A DNA stretch of 64,000 nucleotides. Origin: Thermoflexales bacterium (GTDB lineage: Bacteria > Chloroflexota > Anaerolineae > J036 > Brachytrichaceae). The position numbers were made by a program, and so were the translations under genes. Location of the stretch: contig JANWVF010000006.1 in the NCBI GenBank assembly GCA_025056965.1, forward strand, positions 1 through 64,000. Reading direction: 5' to 3'. Below are positions 9,101 to 17,105 of this stretch, piece by piece; within the stretch, counting starts at the first letter, position 1, and each line of letters starts with the position of its first letter. Under the pieces are notes generated by a model. That model saw nothing but the letters and a program-made list of their open reading frames with translations, ran no database searches and was not told the DNA's origin.

Positions 9101-10972
9101 ATGCCAAAGCGATCGCTACCTTCCCCGCTCGCGCCTTGCCTAATCCCCGAGCCGCGCTCGATGACCCTGAACGGGGGTGTGTGCGAGGTGCGTCCAGACC
9201 GGCTCATCGTATTAAAGTCGCCGCGACCGGCACAGGGCTTTTTTGAAGCGCAGGAGGCACAGCGCGCGCTGAGTCAGTATGCGCGAGTGACTTGGCATAT
9301 CCACGCCAGCGATGCTGCGCCGGCGGAGACGATCGGCCTGCTCATGACAATCGGAGACACCGACGAAGCTGACGAGGTCGGCAAACAGCGCTATACCCTC
9401 GACATCACGCCAGAGCGCATCACCGTCACCGCGCCGGCCGCGGCCGGCGCGTTCTACGCCGTGATGACCTTGACCCAGCTCTTGCGACAGTACGGGCGTG
9501 CGCTCCCTGCACTGCGCATCGAGGACGGGCCTGACTTCGCCCGGCGTGGCGTCATGCTCGACATCAGCCGCGACAAAGTGCCGACGATGAAGACGCTCTT
9601 CGAGCTGGTGGACTTGTTGGCTGAGTTGAAGGTGAATGAGTTTCAGCTCTACACCGAGCACACCTTCGCCTTCCGGCGCCACCCGCGGGTTTGGGCCAAT
9701 GCCTCGCCGATGACCGGCGAGGAGATCATGCAACTGGACGCATACTGCCGGGCGCGGCATATTGACCTCGTGCCGAATCAAAACTGCTTCGGCCACATGC
9801 GCCGCTGGCTCATCCATGATGCCTACCGCCATTTGGCGGAGTGCCCAAATGGATGCGAGACCGCGTGGGGCTACTTCGCCGAGCCGTTTACGCTGTGTCC
9901 CCTGGACCCGGGCAGCATCAAGCTGGTCGAGGAGATCTTCGAGGAAGTGCTGCCGCACTACACCAGCCGCTTCTTCAACGTCGGCTGTGACGAGACGGTG
10001 GACCTGGGCAATGGCCGCAGCAAAGCTGAGGTCGAAGCCAAAGGCGTCGGTCGCGTCTACCTGGAGTTTCTGCTCCAGATTTACGAGCGGGTGAAGCGCC
10101 ATGGCCGGACGATGCAATTCTGGGGCGACATCATCATGGCACATCCTGAACTCGTCGCTGAGCTGCCTAAAGACGTGATCGCGATGGAATGGGGATATGA
10201 GCATGATCATCCGTTCGCCGAACATGGCGCAACGTTTGCGGCGTCGGGCATCCCCTTCTACGTGTGTGGCGGCACGTCGTCGTGGAACAGCATCGGCGGA
10301 CGCACCGAAAACGCGATCGGCAATCTGCTCAACGCCGCCGAGAGCGGCAAGCGACACGGCGCCGTCGGCTTCCTCAACACCGATTGGGGCGACAGCGGTC
10401 ACCTGCAACCGCTACCGGCGAGTTATTTGCCGTATGCCTACGGCGCCGGCGTGTCCTGGTGTATCCAGACGAACCGCGACGTAGATATTGCCCGCGCCGT
10501 CAGCCTGCACGTCTTCGGTGACCCAAGCGGGGCGACCGGCGCATTTGCCTATGACCTCGGGAACGTATACACGCACATCCCCTTCCGCACCCACAATGGC
10601 ACGGCCTATGGCTATGCTGTAACATCGGATGAAGAGACGCTGCGCCGCCGGTTTAAGGAGGCTCCGGCGGATAGGCGCTGGCTGACGCGCGTCAAGAAAG
10701 AGCTCGATCGCTTGGAAGCGATCGTTCCCACGCTGAAGATGGCGTCTCCCGATGCGGCCTTGATACGACGCGAGTTTGCGTATGCGCTACACCTGATGCG
10801 CTATGGCCTGGCGCGGCTAGAGCGGCTCGGTGTGGCTGCCAAGCCTGCGACGCTCGACCTAAAGGCAGTCGCGCGCGAGCGACGCCGGTTGGTTGCCGAG
10901 CATCACCGCGTCTGGCTGGCGCGCAATCGCCCCGGCGGTATGGAAGACAGCGCCGCGAATATTCGCCTCTGA
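9101..10972 (+). CDS. Glycoside hydrolase family 20 beta-N-acetylhexosaminidase
   Basis: Predicted to remove terminal beta-linked N-acetylhexosamine by substrate-assisted catalysis. Residues 15-135 form the GH20b-like domain; the (beta/alpha)8 barrel starts at ARRGVMLDISRDKVPT (148-163). The catalytic Asp-Glu pair is D297-E298 in FFNVGCDETVDLG. The substrate-pocket tryptophans appear in MQFWGDIIMAHPE and AMEWGYEHDHP. No signal peptide is seen, so it may be cytoplasmic and act on imported oligosaccharides. It has 623 residues, with a helical C-terminal domain. It sits 73 nt after the dehydratase-like gene and just before an orphan GH36-like domain. Confidence 0.88.
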   Translation: MPKRSLPSPLAPCLIPEPRSMTLNGGVCEVRPDRLIVLKSPRPAQGFFEAQEAQRALSQYARVTWHIHASDAAPAETIGLLMTIGDTDEADEVGKQRYTLDITPERITVTAPAAAGAFYAVMTLTQLLRQYGRALPALRIEDGPDFARRGVMLDISRDKVPTMKTLFELVDLLAELKVNEFQLYTEHTFAFRRHPRVWANASPMTGEEIMQLDAYCRARHIDLVPNQNCFGHMRRWLIHDAYRHLAECPNGCETAWGYFAEPFTLCPLDPGSIKLVEEIFEEVLPHYTSRFFNVGCDETVDLGNGRSKAEVEAKGVGRVYLEFLLQIYERVKRHGRTMQFWGDIIMAHPELVAELPKDVIAMEWGYEHDHPFAEHGATFAASGIPFYVCGGTSSWNSIGGRTENAIGNLLNAAESGKRHGAVGFLNTDWGDSGHLQPLPASYLPYAYGAGVSWCIQTNRDVDIARAVSLHVFGDPSGATGAFAYDLGNVYTHIPFRTHNGTAYGYAVTSDEETLRRRFKEAPADRRWLTRVKKELDRLEAIVPTLKMASPDAALIRREFAYALHLMRYGLARLERLGVAAKPATLDLKAVARERRRLVAEHHRVWLARNRPGGMEDSAANIRL

Positions 10973-10984
10973 AACTGGTTGCTC

Positions 10985-11746
10985 ATGGTCAATACAAACG
11001 GCGTGCTGGCGGTGATGGACCATCACATCACGATCAACTGGGATGACGGTCCAACGCTCCATCGAATCGCGGCCCAGGTGCGCTATCACACGGGCGCTTC
11101 GGCCACATTGCGGACGCTGCGCGTCAATGCCTCTCAGCGATACAGCGATGATCCGCTCTCCTTCATGACGATGGGCGACGGGCTGCGCGCGGCGTGGATC
11201 TGGCAAGCGCGCGGCCCAGGCTGGACGGCGCAGTTGGCTGTGACGAATCAAGGGGAAGACGATATATACCTGGATGCGCTCGACGCGATCCGCATTGACT
11301 ACGCCTTCGGTGGGTTATTCAATCTGGGCGCGCCGCCTGGCCTGTGGCGCGCCCTGCCCGAAGACGTGCGTGGTTTGCTGGCCGCGCCCGGCGATGACGA
11401 GGGCACATCGGCGGTGCGGAGCAACTTGGCCGCCGGATGGGAGGCCTGGTCGCCGGCCTCGCCGACGGCGACCGGATTTACGCGGCGACGCTGCCTCATC
11501 GTGCAGCCGATCGTGTCCAATCGCAGTCGCCCGCCCGCCATCTTGGTGCGCGTCCTTGATGATGCGTCGGCGCGCACCGAAATTCAGCTGGAGCTAAACG
11601 GCGAGCGATTTGAGAGGCTCTCCGCACGCTATCGCACCGAAGGCATGCTGCTCGGCGCGGGTGCCACCATAGCATCACCTGAGTTCTGGGTCGTCGCCGG
11701 TGATAATGCAGAAGAGCTGAGCAAGCTTGAGGTCAACGTCGAGTGA
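10985..11746 (+). CDS. Orphan N-terminal beta-sandwich domain resembling GH36 alpha-galactosidases (catalytic domain absent)
   Basis: The 253 residues resemble the beta-supersandwich that precedes the barrel in GH36 enzymes: DDGPTLHRIAAQVRYH near the start, WTAQLAVTNQGEDDIYLDAL, GGWEAWSP-like wording in AAGWEAWSPASPTATG, and a final EFWVVAGDNAEELSKL. In full-length relatives such a segment is followed by the catalytic barrel, but here a stop codon at 11744-11746 ends the protein and the endonuclease III gene follows. It could be a deletion remnant or a stand-alone sugar-binding module. ATG 10985 follows the GH20 stop by 12 nt. The family call is from pattern memory. Confidence 0.55.
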   Translation: MVNTNGVLAVMDHHITINWDDGPTLHRIAAQVRYHTGASATLRTLRVNASQRYSDDPLSFMTMGDGLRAAWIWQARGPGWTAQLAVTNQGEDDIYLDALDAIRIDYAFGGLFNLGAPPGLWRALPEDVRGLLAAPGDDEGTSAVRSNLAAGWEAWSPASPTATGFTRRRCLIVQPIVSNRSRPPAILVRVLDDASARTEIQLELNGERFERLSARYRTEGMLLGAGATIASPEFWVVAGDNAEELSKLEVNVE

Positions 11747-11799
11747 CCGGCATGCGCCCCGCGGTAACTTCAATTGCATGGGATGGCATAGAGGGTTGG

Positions 11800-12546
11800 A
11801 TGAAGCAAACGCAGTCGAAGGACGTGAAGGGCAAGCGCACGGCTCGCAAGCCGCGCAACGGGGATGAGGCTGCGCTGGCGGCCGACGAACGCGCGCTGAA
11901 GCGCAAAGCAAAAATCGTGCACGAGAAATTGCTGGCGATATATGGCGAACCGCAATGGACGCGGCTGGATGGCGTGAGTGAGCTAGTTGCTACCATCCTC
12001 TCGCAGAACACGAACGACGGCAACCGCGACCTGGCCTATGCCCGGCTGCGCGCTCGCTTCCCGACCTGGGAAGCCGTGCGCGATGCACCGGCCGAGGCGG
12101 TCATCGAGGCCATCCGTCCGGCCGGCTTGGCCAATCAGAAAGGCCCGCGCATCCAGTTTGCTCTCCGGCGCATCACCGAAGAGCGCGGCGAGCTGAACAT
12201 AGACTTCCTCGCCCAGATGCCGGTGGACGAGGCACGTCGCTGGTTGCTCAGCATCAACGGCATCGGGCCGAAGACGGCAGCGATCGTACTGCTGTTCTGT
12301 TACGACAAGCCGGTCTTCCCGGTGGATACGCATGTGCATCGCGTGACCGGTCGGCTCGGTCTGCGCCCTCCCAAGCTAACCGCCGACCAGACACATGACC
12401 TGATGGAGCGCATCTGCCCGCCCGGCGCGCAGTTTGCCTTTCACATCAACCTGATCCGGCATGGGCGCGAGGTCTGCCACGCGCGCAATCCGCAGTGCAA
12501 CCGTTGCCCGCTGCAGCGTGAGTGCGATTACTTTCGCGCCGCTTGA
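11800..12546 (+). CDS. nth: Endonuclease III-like DNA glycosylase/AP lyase
   Basis: A base-excision repair enzyme of the HhH-GPD superfamily. Key features are LVATILSQNTNDGNRDLAY, the helix-hairpin-helix INGIGPKTAAIVLLF with the catalytic lysine, VDTHVHRVTGRLG with the catalytic aspartate, and a C-terminal [4Fe-4S] cluster motif C-x6-C-x2-C-x5-C (CHARNPQCNRCPLQREC). ATG 11800 is chosen because GAGGG lies about 5 nt upstream; an upstream GTG at 11743 overlaps the previous gene. The first 40 residues are lysine/arginine-rich and non-conserved. It is immediately followed by the infC promoter. Confidence 0.9.
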   Translation: MKQTQSKDVKGKRTARKPRNGDEAALAADERALKRKAKIVHEKLLAIYGEPQWTRLDGVSELVATILSQNTNDGNRDLAYARLRARFPTWEAVRDAPAEAVIEAIRPAGLANQKGPRIQFALRRITEERGELNIDFLAQMPVDEARRWLLSINGIGPKTAAIVLLFCYDKPVFPVDTHVHRVTGRLGLRPPKLTADQTHDLMERICPPGAQFAFHINLIRHGREVCHARNPQCNRCPLQRECDYFRAA

Positions 12547-12571
12547 ACTACCTACCGCGAGTAGCTATAAT
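12543..12571 (+). promoter_or_regulatory. Promoter of the infC-rpmI-rplT operon
   Basis: TTGAAC (12543-12548) and TATAAT (12566-12571) are separated by exactly 17 nt. The -35 overlaps the nth stop codon. Transcription would start near 12578, giving a leader of about 50 nt that contains a small hairpin CCCGC/GCGGG (12601-12605 with 12609-12613) right before the Shine-Dalgarno sequence. Confidence 0.8.
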
Positions 12572-12626
12572 GCGAGGCCGTTCGATGAGAGCAATTGAGT
12601 CCCGCTTGGCGGGGGAGGAATGAAGT

Positions 12627-13454
12627 ATCGCGCAGCAAAGACCGAGTCGAGCATCGTCACAGCAAGCCTTTCGAGTCAACAACCAGATTCGCGCCCCTCA
12701 GGTGCGCGTGATCATGCCGGACGGCACGAACAAAGGCATTCTGGATATACGCGATGCGCTGGAGCTAGCGCGCAACATGCGCATGGATCTGATCGAAGTC
12801 GCGCCGAATGCCGATCCACCGGTATGCCGAATCATAGATTACGGGCGCTTCATCTACGAAAGGGACAAGAAGGAGCGAGCTGCTAGGAAGAGTCAGAAGA
12901 CGATTGAGGTCAAGGGCGTGCAACTGCGCCCTAAGACCACCGAGCATCACCTTGCGTTCAAGATCCGAGCTGCACGGCGCTTCCTGCAAGCGGGCAACAA
13001 AGTAAAACTGAATATGCGCTTTCGCGGTCGCGAAGTCGCAAACCAGCACGTTGCGCTGAGGCTGATTGACCGCTTCTTGCAGGAGCTGGCGGACATCGGC
13101 GTCGTGGAAGTTGCGCCGAGCATGGAGGGCAAGGCACTCGTGGCGGTGGTCGCGCCGACGCCGGCTACGCTGGCGGCGGCTCACCTGAAGTCAACTCAGC
13201 AGCGCATCGCAGCCGAGCGAGAAGCCGACCGCGCGGCGGGTTACAACGAGGAAGAAGAAGAGATCGAGGAGATCGAAGAGGCTGATGAGGACGGTGAGGG
13301 CGAAGGCGAAGTGTTGAACGGACAGGTCACGGAGCTGACCGAAACGGCTTCTGCCAAGGCGCTCACCAAAGAGCAGGAAGCCGAGCTGCGCCGACGACAA
13401 AACCGGGAGAAGCTGGCGCAGAAACGCGCCAACGAGCAGTTCGGCCTGCCATAG
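12627..13454 (+). CDS. infC: Translation initiation factor IF-3, with a rare AUC start codon
   Basis: IF3 binds the 30S subunit and checks start codon and initiator tRNA. The conserved N-terminus FRVNNQIRAPQVRVIMPDG is in frame upstream of the first GTG (12702), so the gene must begin earlier. Between the in-frame stop TGA (12621-12623) and 12702 there is no ATG, GTG or TTG, but ATC at 12627 has GGAGG (12614-12618) 8 nt upstream. AUU/AUC starts are known for infC and underlie autoregulation. The N and C domains end near residue 190 and a long acidic-then-basic tail follows (EEEEEIEEIEEADEDGEG), making 275 residues against about 180 typically. Confidence 0.93.
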   Translation: MAQQRPSRASSQQAFRVNNQIRAPQVRVIMPDGTNKGILDIRDALELARNMRMDLIEVAPNADPPVCRIIDYGRFIYERDKKERAARKSQKTIEVKGVQLRPKTTEHHLAFKIRAARRFLQAGNKVKLNMRFRGREVANQHVALRLIDRFLQELADIGVVEVAPSMEGKALVAVVAPTPATLAAAHLKSTQQRIAAEREADRAAGYNEEEEEIEEIEEADEDGEGEGEVLNGQVTELTETASAKALTKEQEAELRRRQNREKLAQKRANEQFGLP

Positions 13455-13492
13455 CCCTATCAAGCGGCGTCCGCGAAGTTAGCGCAGTTGTG

Positions 13493-13522
13493 TTTCGCCG
13501 CAGTCTCGTGGCTGCGGCGAAA
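13493..13522 (+). promoter_or_regulatory. Intercistronic hairpin between infC and rpmI
   Basis: A perfect 11-bp stem (13493-13503 with 13512-13522) with an 8-nt loop fills the gap before rpmI. No T-tract follows, so it is not an obvious terminator. In several bacteria L20 represses this operon by binding RNA near rpmI; this hairpin is a candidate site, but I did not find a clear rRNA mimic. Confidence 0.5.
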
Positions 13523-13552
13523 TTGTGAGAGTAGGTAGCAGAGGAACAACGC

Positions 13553-13762
13553 ATGGGCAAGATCAAAACGCATAAGTCCACGGCCAAGCGCTTCAAGGTG
13601 ACGGGCAGCGGCAAGCTGATGCGCACCCGGCAGGGCAAGAGCCACTTCCGGCGCAAGAAGCCGGCCCGCGTCAAGGCGCTTTTCGTCGAGATGACCGAAG
13701 TAGAGGGCAAGGGTATCCAGAGGCGCATACGCAAGCTTGCCCCCTACCTCAAGAACAAGTAG
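13553..13762 (+). CDS. rpmI: Large ribosomal subunit protein bL35
   Basis: A 69-residue basic protein of the 50S subunit. It has the family pattern KIKTHKSTAKRFKVTGSGK followed by the RRKKPARVKALFVEM region. It lies between infC and rplT, the conserved operon order, with an AGAGGA ribosome binding site upstream of the ATG. It is expected to be co-transcribed with infC from the promoter at 12543. Confidence 0.97.
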   Translation: MGKIKTHKSTAKRFKVTGSGKLMRTRQGKSHFRRKKPARVKALFVEMTEVEGKGIQRRIRKLAPYLKNK

Positions 13763-13789
13763 AGACCACGAAAAGGAGTAAGCAGGGAA

Positions 13790-14137
13790 ATGGCCAGAGT
13801 GAAAGGCGGCGTGAAGACACGCCGACGCCATAACCGCGTGTTGGCCGCGACCAAAGGTCAGTTCGGGGCGCGGCACAAGCACTTCCGCAAGGCTAATGAG
13901 GCGCGCCTGCATGCCATGGCTTACGCCACCCGCGATCGGCGCAACCGCCGCCGTGAGCTGCGTAGCCTGTGGATCACGCGCATCAATGCCGCGGCGCGCC
14001 TGAACGGCACGACCTACAGTAAGCTCATCCAAGCGCTGAAGGCTGCCGATGTCCGGCTCGATCGCAAGATCCTGGCCGACTTGGCTGCCCGAGACGCCGA
14101 TGCGTTCGCTGCAGTCGTGAAAGCCGTGCAAGCCTGA
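13790..14137 (+). CDS. rplT: Large ribosomal subunit protein bL20
   Basis: A 115-residue early 50S assembly protein. The basic N-terminal helix [20 protein letters not shown] and the globular part [20 protein letters not shown] are typical. It binds 23S rRNA and in other bacteria represses its own operon. The start is set by AAAGGAG about 11 nt upstream. It is the last gene of the operon, with a strong terminator 30 nt after the stop. Confidence 0.97.
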   Translation: MARVKGGVKTRRRHNRVLAATKGQFGARHKHFRKANEARLHAMAYATRDRRNRRRELRSLWITRINAAARLNGTTYSKLIQALKAADVRLDRKILADLAARDADAFAAVVKAVQA

Positions 14138-14166
14138 ACCGGCCACACGGCGATTACGCCGGCACG

Positions 14167-14205
14167 AAGCCCGGCCGCTTGCTCACAGCGCGCCGGGCTT
14201 TTCTT
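14167..14205 (+). terminator. Rho-independent terminator of the infC-rpmI-rplT operon
   Basis: A 9-bp GC-rich stem AAGCCCGGC/GCCGGGCTT (14167-14175 with 14192-14200) is followed directly by TTCTTT. It sits 30 nt after the rplT stop and 30 nt before the next coding start. Confidence 0.88.
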
Positions 14206-14236
14206 TGCCGCTGATCCGGTGTTTGGCTTTCCTAGG

Positions 14237-15199
14237 ATGGCTGGAGTGACTGCCGGGCCGATCACCCTCACAGCAACCCATACCGACCGCCTCGATAAGG
14301 TCGTCGCTGCGCTCTTGCCGACGCTCAGCCGCAGCGCGGTGCAGCGCCTGATCGCGCAAGGGCGCGTGCGAGTGGATGCCATCTCCCGCGACGCCGACTA
14401 CCGTGTGCAGCCGGGGCAGACGATCGTCGTAGATTTGCCTGCGCCGGCGCCCGAGGCGCCTCAGGCCGAGCCGATTGTGCTCGACATCGTTTATGAGGAC
14501 GCGAGCGTGATCGTGATCAACAAGCCGGCCGGCATGGTGGTGCATCCGGGACCCGGCAACCCAAGCGGGACGATTGTGAATGCCGTTTTGGCCTACGCTC
14601 CCGAAGTGCAAACCGTGGGCGACGTGCAGAGGCCTGGCATCGTGCATCGTTTAGATAAGGACACCAGCGGCTTGCTGTTAATTGCCCGCCACGAAGCGGC
14701 CTTGCGCGCGCTCCAGTCGCAATTTAAGGCCCGCACCATTAGGAAAACTTACCTGGCTTTGTGCGTGGGCCGCGTGAGCCCGGAGCATGGCGTGATTAGC
14801 CGTCCGATCGGGCGCGACCCAAGCAACCGCCGTCGCATGGCGGTCATCCCCGGCGGTCGTGAAGCCGTAACAGAATACGTCGTAATCGAGGTATTCGGGC
14901 CGGATGACCGGCTTCCCGCTGCCTATGCGCTGGTGCGTGCGCATCCGCTGACCGGCCGCACGCACCAGTTGCGAGTTCATTTCGCCTCAATCGGGCATCC
15001 CATCGTGGGCGATGCGCTCTACGGAATGCGCAAGGATCAGCTCACGCGCTCCCTGAGGCCGCGCCACATGCTGCACGCCAGCGAGCTGGCCTTCATCTCG
15101 CCGGCTTCAGGACGAGAAGTCAAGCTGCACGCGCCGCTACCGCTGGACATGCGGCGCGTGCTCGAGGAACTCAGCTCTCCTTCATCGCTCGATCAATGA
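14237..15199 (+). CDS. RluD/RluA-family 23S rRNA pseudouridine synthase
   Basis: Isomerises uridine in large-subunit rRNA. An N-terminal S4 domain (TDRLDKVVAALLPTLSRSAV, then LIAQGRVRVD) precedes the catalytic domain, which has PAGMVVHPGPGN, the catalytic aspartate in HRLDKDTSGLLL (about D140) and HPLTGRTHQLRVHF. The RluD subfamily fits best. The start is uncertain: ATG 14237 is used, with GTG 14219 or 14246 possible, because no good ribosome binding site decides. Its 3' end overlaps the convergent ANTAR regulator gene by 29 bp. Confidence 0.88.
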   Translation: MAGVTAGPITLTATHTDRLDKVVAALLPTLSRSAVQRLIAQGRVRVDAISRDADYRVQPGQTIVVDLPAPAPEAPQAEPIVLDIVYEDASVIVINKPAGMVVHPGPGNPSGTIVNAVLAYAPEVQTVGDVQRPGIVHRLDKDTSGLLLIARHEAALRALQSQFKARTIRKTYLALCVGRVSPEHGVISRPIGRDPSNRRRMAVIPGGREAVTEYVVIEVFGPDDRLPAAYALVRAHPLTGRTHQLRVHFASIGHPIVGDALYGMRKDQLTRSLRPRHMLHASELAFISPASGREVKLHAPLPLDMRRVLEELSSPSSLDQ

Positions 15200-15752
15200 T
15201 CTCTTGGGCGACCTTGCTCATCGTCGTGCGGCGCGAGCGCGCGGTCATTTGGATGTGGTGATAGGCTTCCTCCTCGCCCATGCCGCCTCGCATCAGGATG
15301 CCCTTGGCGCGCTCGATCAACTTGCGCGCGGTCAGCTTTTCCTCCAGTTCGTCCACCTTCTCGCTCAGGCTGCGGCGCTCATTGAAGGTGGCGATGGCGA
15401 CCCGCATCGTGCTGATGAGGTCATCGCGCTTGACCGGCTTGATCAGATAGCCCTGAACCGGTAGTTCCGTGGCTCGGTCGAGCAACGCGGTCTCGTTGTA
15501 GGCGGTCAAGATGATGATGGGGATAGGTCGCTGCTTGAGGATCTCTGCGGCAGCCTCCAGGCCGTCGCGGAAGGGCATGCGCACGTCGAGCAGCGCGATG
15601 TCCGGCTGTTCCCGGTGCGCAAGCGTGACGGCCTCCACACCATCGGCGGCACTGTAGACGGTATGGCCTAGCTCGGTCAGGATAGTGCGCAGGCCCATGC
15701 GGATGATGGATTCGTCGTCAGCAATTAATACACGAAGGCTTTTATTGCTCAT
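15171..15752 (-). CDS. Response regulator with ANTAR RNA-binding output domain
   Basis: A receiver domain (1-120) with acidic pocket D12-D13, phosphoacceptor D56 in LLDVRMP, T83 and K105 in YLIKPV is followed by an ANTAR domain (about 130-190): RKLIERAKGILM, then GMGEEEAYHHIQMTAR and MSKVAQEIID. ANTAR domains bind paired hexaloop RNA hairpins and prevent transcription termination, often in nitrogen-related operons. No partner histidine kinase is adjacent. The target is unknown; the structured leader before amt in this window is a speculative candidate. Confidence 0.93.
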   Translation of the reverse strand: MSNKSLRVLIADDESIIRMGLRTILTELGHTVYSAADGVEAVTLAHREQPDIALLDVRMPFRDGLEAAAEILKQRPIPIIILTAYNETALLDRATELPVQGYLIKPVKRDDLISTMRVAIATFNERRSLSEKVDELEEKLTARKLIERAKGILMRGGMGEEEAYHHIQMTARSRRTTMSKVAQEIIDRAMKES

Positions 15753-15884
15753 TGATGAAAACTCCGGATCGAACTACCGGCAGACGCTTGCCTGCATGGC
15801 AGACATATGCCGGCTATGACCAAAGGTCTGGATTTCTGGCTCTCGTCCTGGAGGTGATGCGGATTATACTTTCGCGCAGTTTGG

Positions 15885-17048
15885 ATGCTGCCGTTGATCT
15901 TGGCCGCCTGTTTGGCCGGCCTCATCGTTTACCTCGTCGCCCGTGATGCCTCGCGCGCCCGCCGACTGCCGGCTCTGGATGACACGGCGCCTCCGGCGAC
16001 GCCACACATTTCGATCGTTATTCCCGCGCGCAACGAGGAGGGGAACATCGCGCGCTGCCTGGATGGCGCGCTGCACCAGCGCTATCCGTCCTATGAGGTG
16101 ATTGTGGTGGATGACGGCTCGACCGACGGGACGCCGCGCATTCTAAGGGAATACGCCGCGCGTTTCCCCGACCGGCTGCGCGTGGTCGCCGGACGGCCTT
16201 TGCCGCCGGGCTGGGTGGGCAAGTGCAACGCTTGTCTGCACGGCGCGCACCACGCGCGAGGCGAATGGTTGCTTTTTCTGGACGCCGACACTGCGCCTCG
16301 GCCGACCCTGCTGAATGCGCTGGTGGCGTTCGTCATCCGCCAACGACTCGACGTCGCCAGCGTCCTCCCGTTCAACGAACTGGTCACGTGGTCCGAAAGG
16401 CTGGTTCTACCGGTCTTCTACCAGTTCGCCTTAACGGCCTTCCCGCTGCAAAAGAATCTCTCGGTGGAGGCGCCGGCCAACAACGTAATTGCCAACGGCC
16501 AATGCCTCATGGTGAGGTCTTCGGCGTATTGGTCCGTAGGCGGGCACGAGGCGGTGAAGGACAAAGTGCTGGAAGACATCGAACTTGCGCAGGCGCTGCG
16601 ACGAGCTGGCCATCGGGTTGGCTTGGCAACGGCCTTTGACCAGTTGCGCGTGCGGATGTATCACGACCTGGGCGAGGTAGCCCAGGGACTGGGCAAGCAT
16701 GCTGCCGCGGGCCGTCGTGCCAGCGGGTGGCGAGCCTTTTGGGCCGTGCTGCGCATGTCGCTCACCCTGCTGGTGCCGTGGCCGCTGCTCGCCTTTTGTC
16801 TGACGCAGACCGCCGGAGGGTTACCCACGCTGCATGCCTGGTTGGCGCTGCTGATGGCAGTTTGGGCATTATTGGCCGTGCTGCGGTTCTGGGCTGTGCG
16901 CTATCGCACCTGGTATGGCTTGCCCGAATGGACTGCGCTGCTGGCTCCGATCGGCTGGTTGATCTACCTGGGCATCGTCGTCCGCGGCACGCTGCAGGTG
17001 CTCTTCAAGCGCGGCGTGACTTGGAAGGAGCGGGTGTATCCCCGATGA
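15885..17048 (+). CDS. Membrane-bound family 2 glycosyltransferase
   Basis: A GT-A-fold enzyme using a nucleotide sugar. It has an N-terminal membrane anchor (1-20), then HISIVIPARNEEGNIARCL, VIVVDDGSTDGT, and the DxD-like metal site LFLDADTAPRP, and ends with several C-terminal membrane helices (about 270-375). The acceptor-binding Q/R-x-x-R region is replaced by LEDIELAQALRRAGH. The layout resembles carotenoid glycosyltransferases such as CrtQ/CruC, but the neighbours give no pigment context, so the acceptor is unassigned. A TATACT hexamer ends 14 nt before the ATG. Confidence 0.82.
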   Translation: MLPLILAACLAGLIVYLVARDASRARRLPALDDTAPPATPHISIVIPARNEEGNIARCLDGALHQRYPSYEVIVVDDGSTDGTPRILREYAARFPDRLRVVAGRPLPPGWVGKCNACLHGAHHARGEWLLFLDADTAPRPTLLNALVAFVIRQRLDVASVLPFNELVTWSERLVLPVFYQFALTAFPLQKNLSVEAPANNVIANGQCLMVRSSAYWSVGGHEAVKDKVLEDIELAQALRRAGHRVGLATAFDQLRVRMYHDLGEVAQGLGKHAAAGRRASGWRAFWAVLRMSLTLLVPWPLLAFCLTQTAGGLPTLHAWLALLMAVWALLAVLRFWAVRYRTWYGLPEWTALLAPIGWLIYLGIVVRGTLQVLFKRGVTWKERVYPR

Positions 17049-17105
17049 GCCGCGGGCCTTAAGCCAAGCCAGTGACAAGGCTGCGGCCGACTCGGGTGGA
17101 AGACG

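Noticed and set aside
9212-10408. 398-codon ORF antisense to the GH20 gene
   Set aside because: Shadow of a real gene with a catalytic Asp-Glu signature; no independent start signals.
12620-12886. ORF starting at ATG 12620 in the infC leader
   Set aside because: Its ATG is only 1 nt from the Shine-Dalgarno sequence and the frame has no conserved content; the IF3 frame is different.
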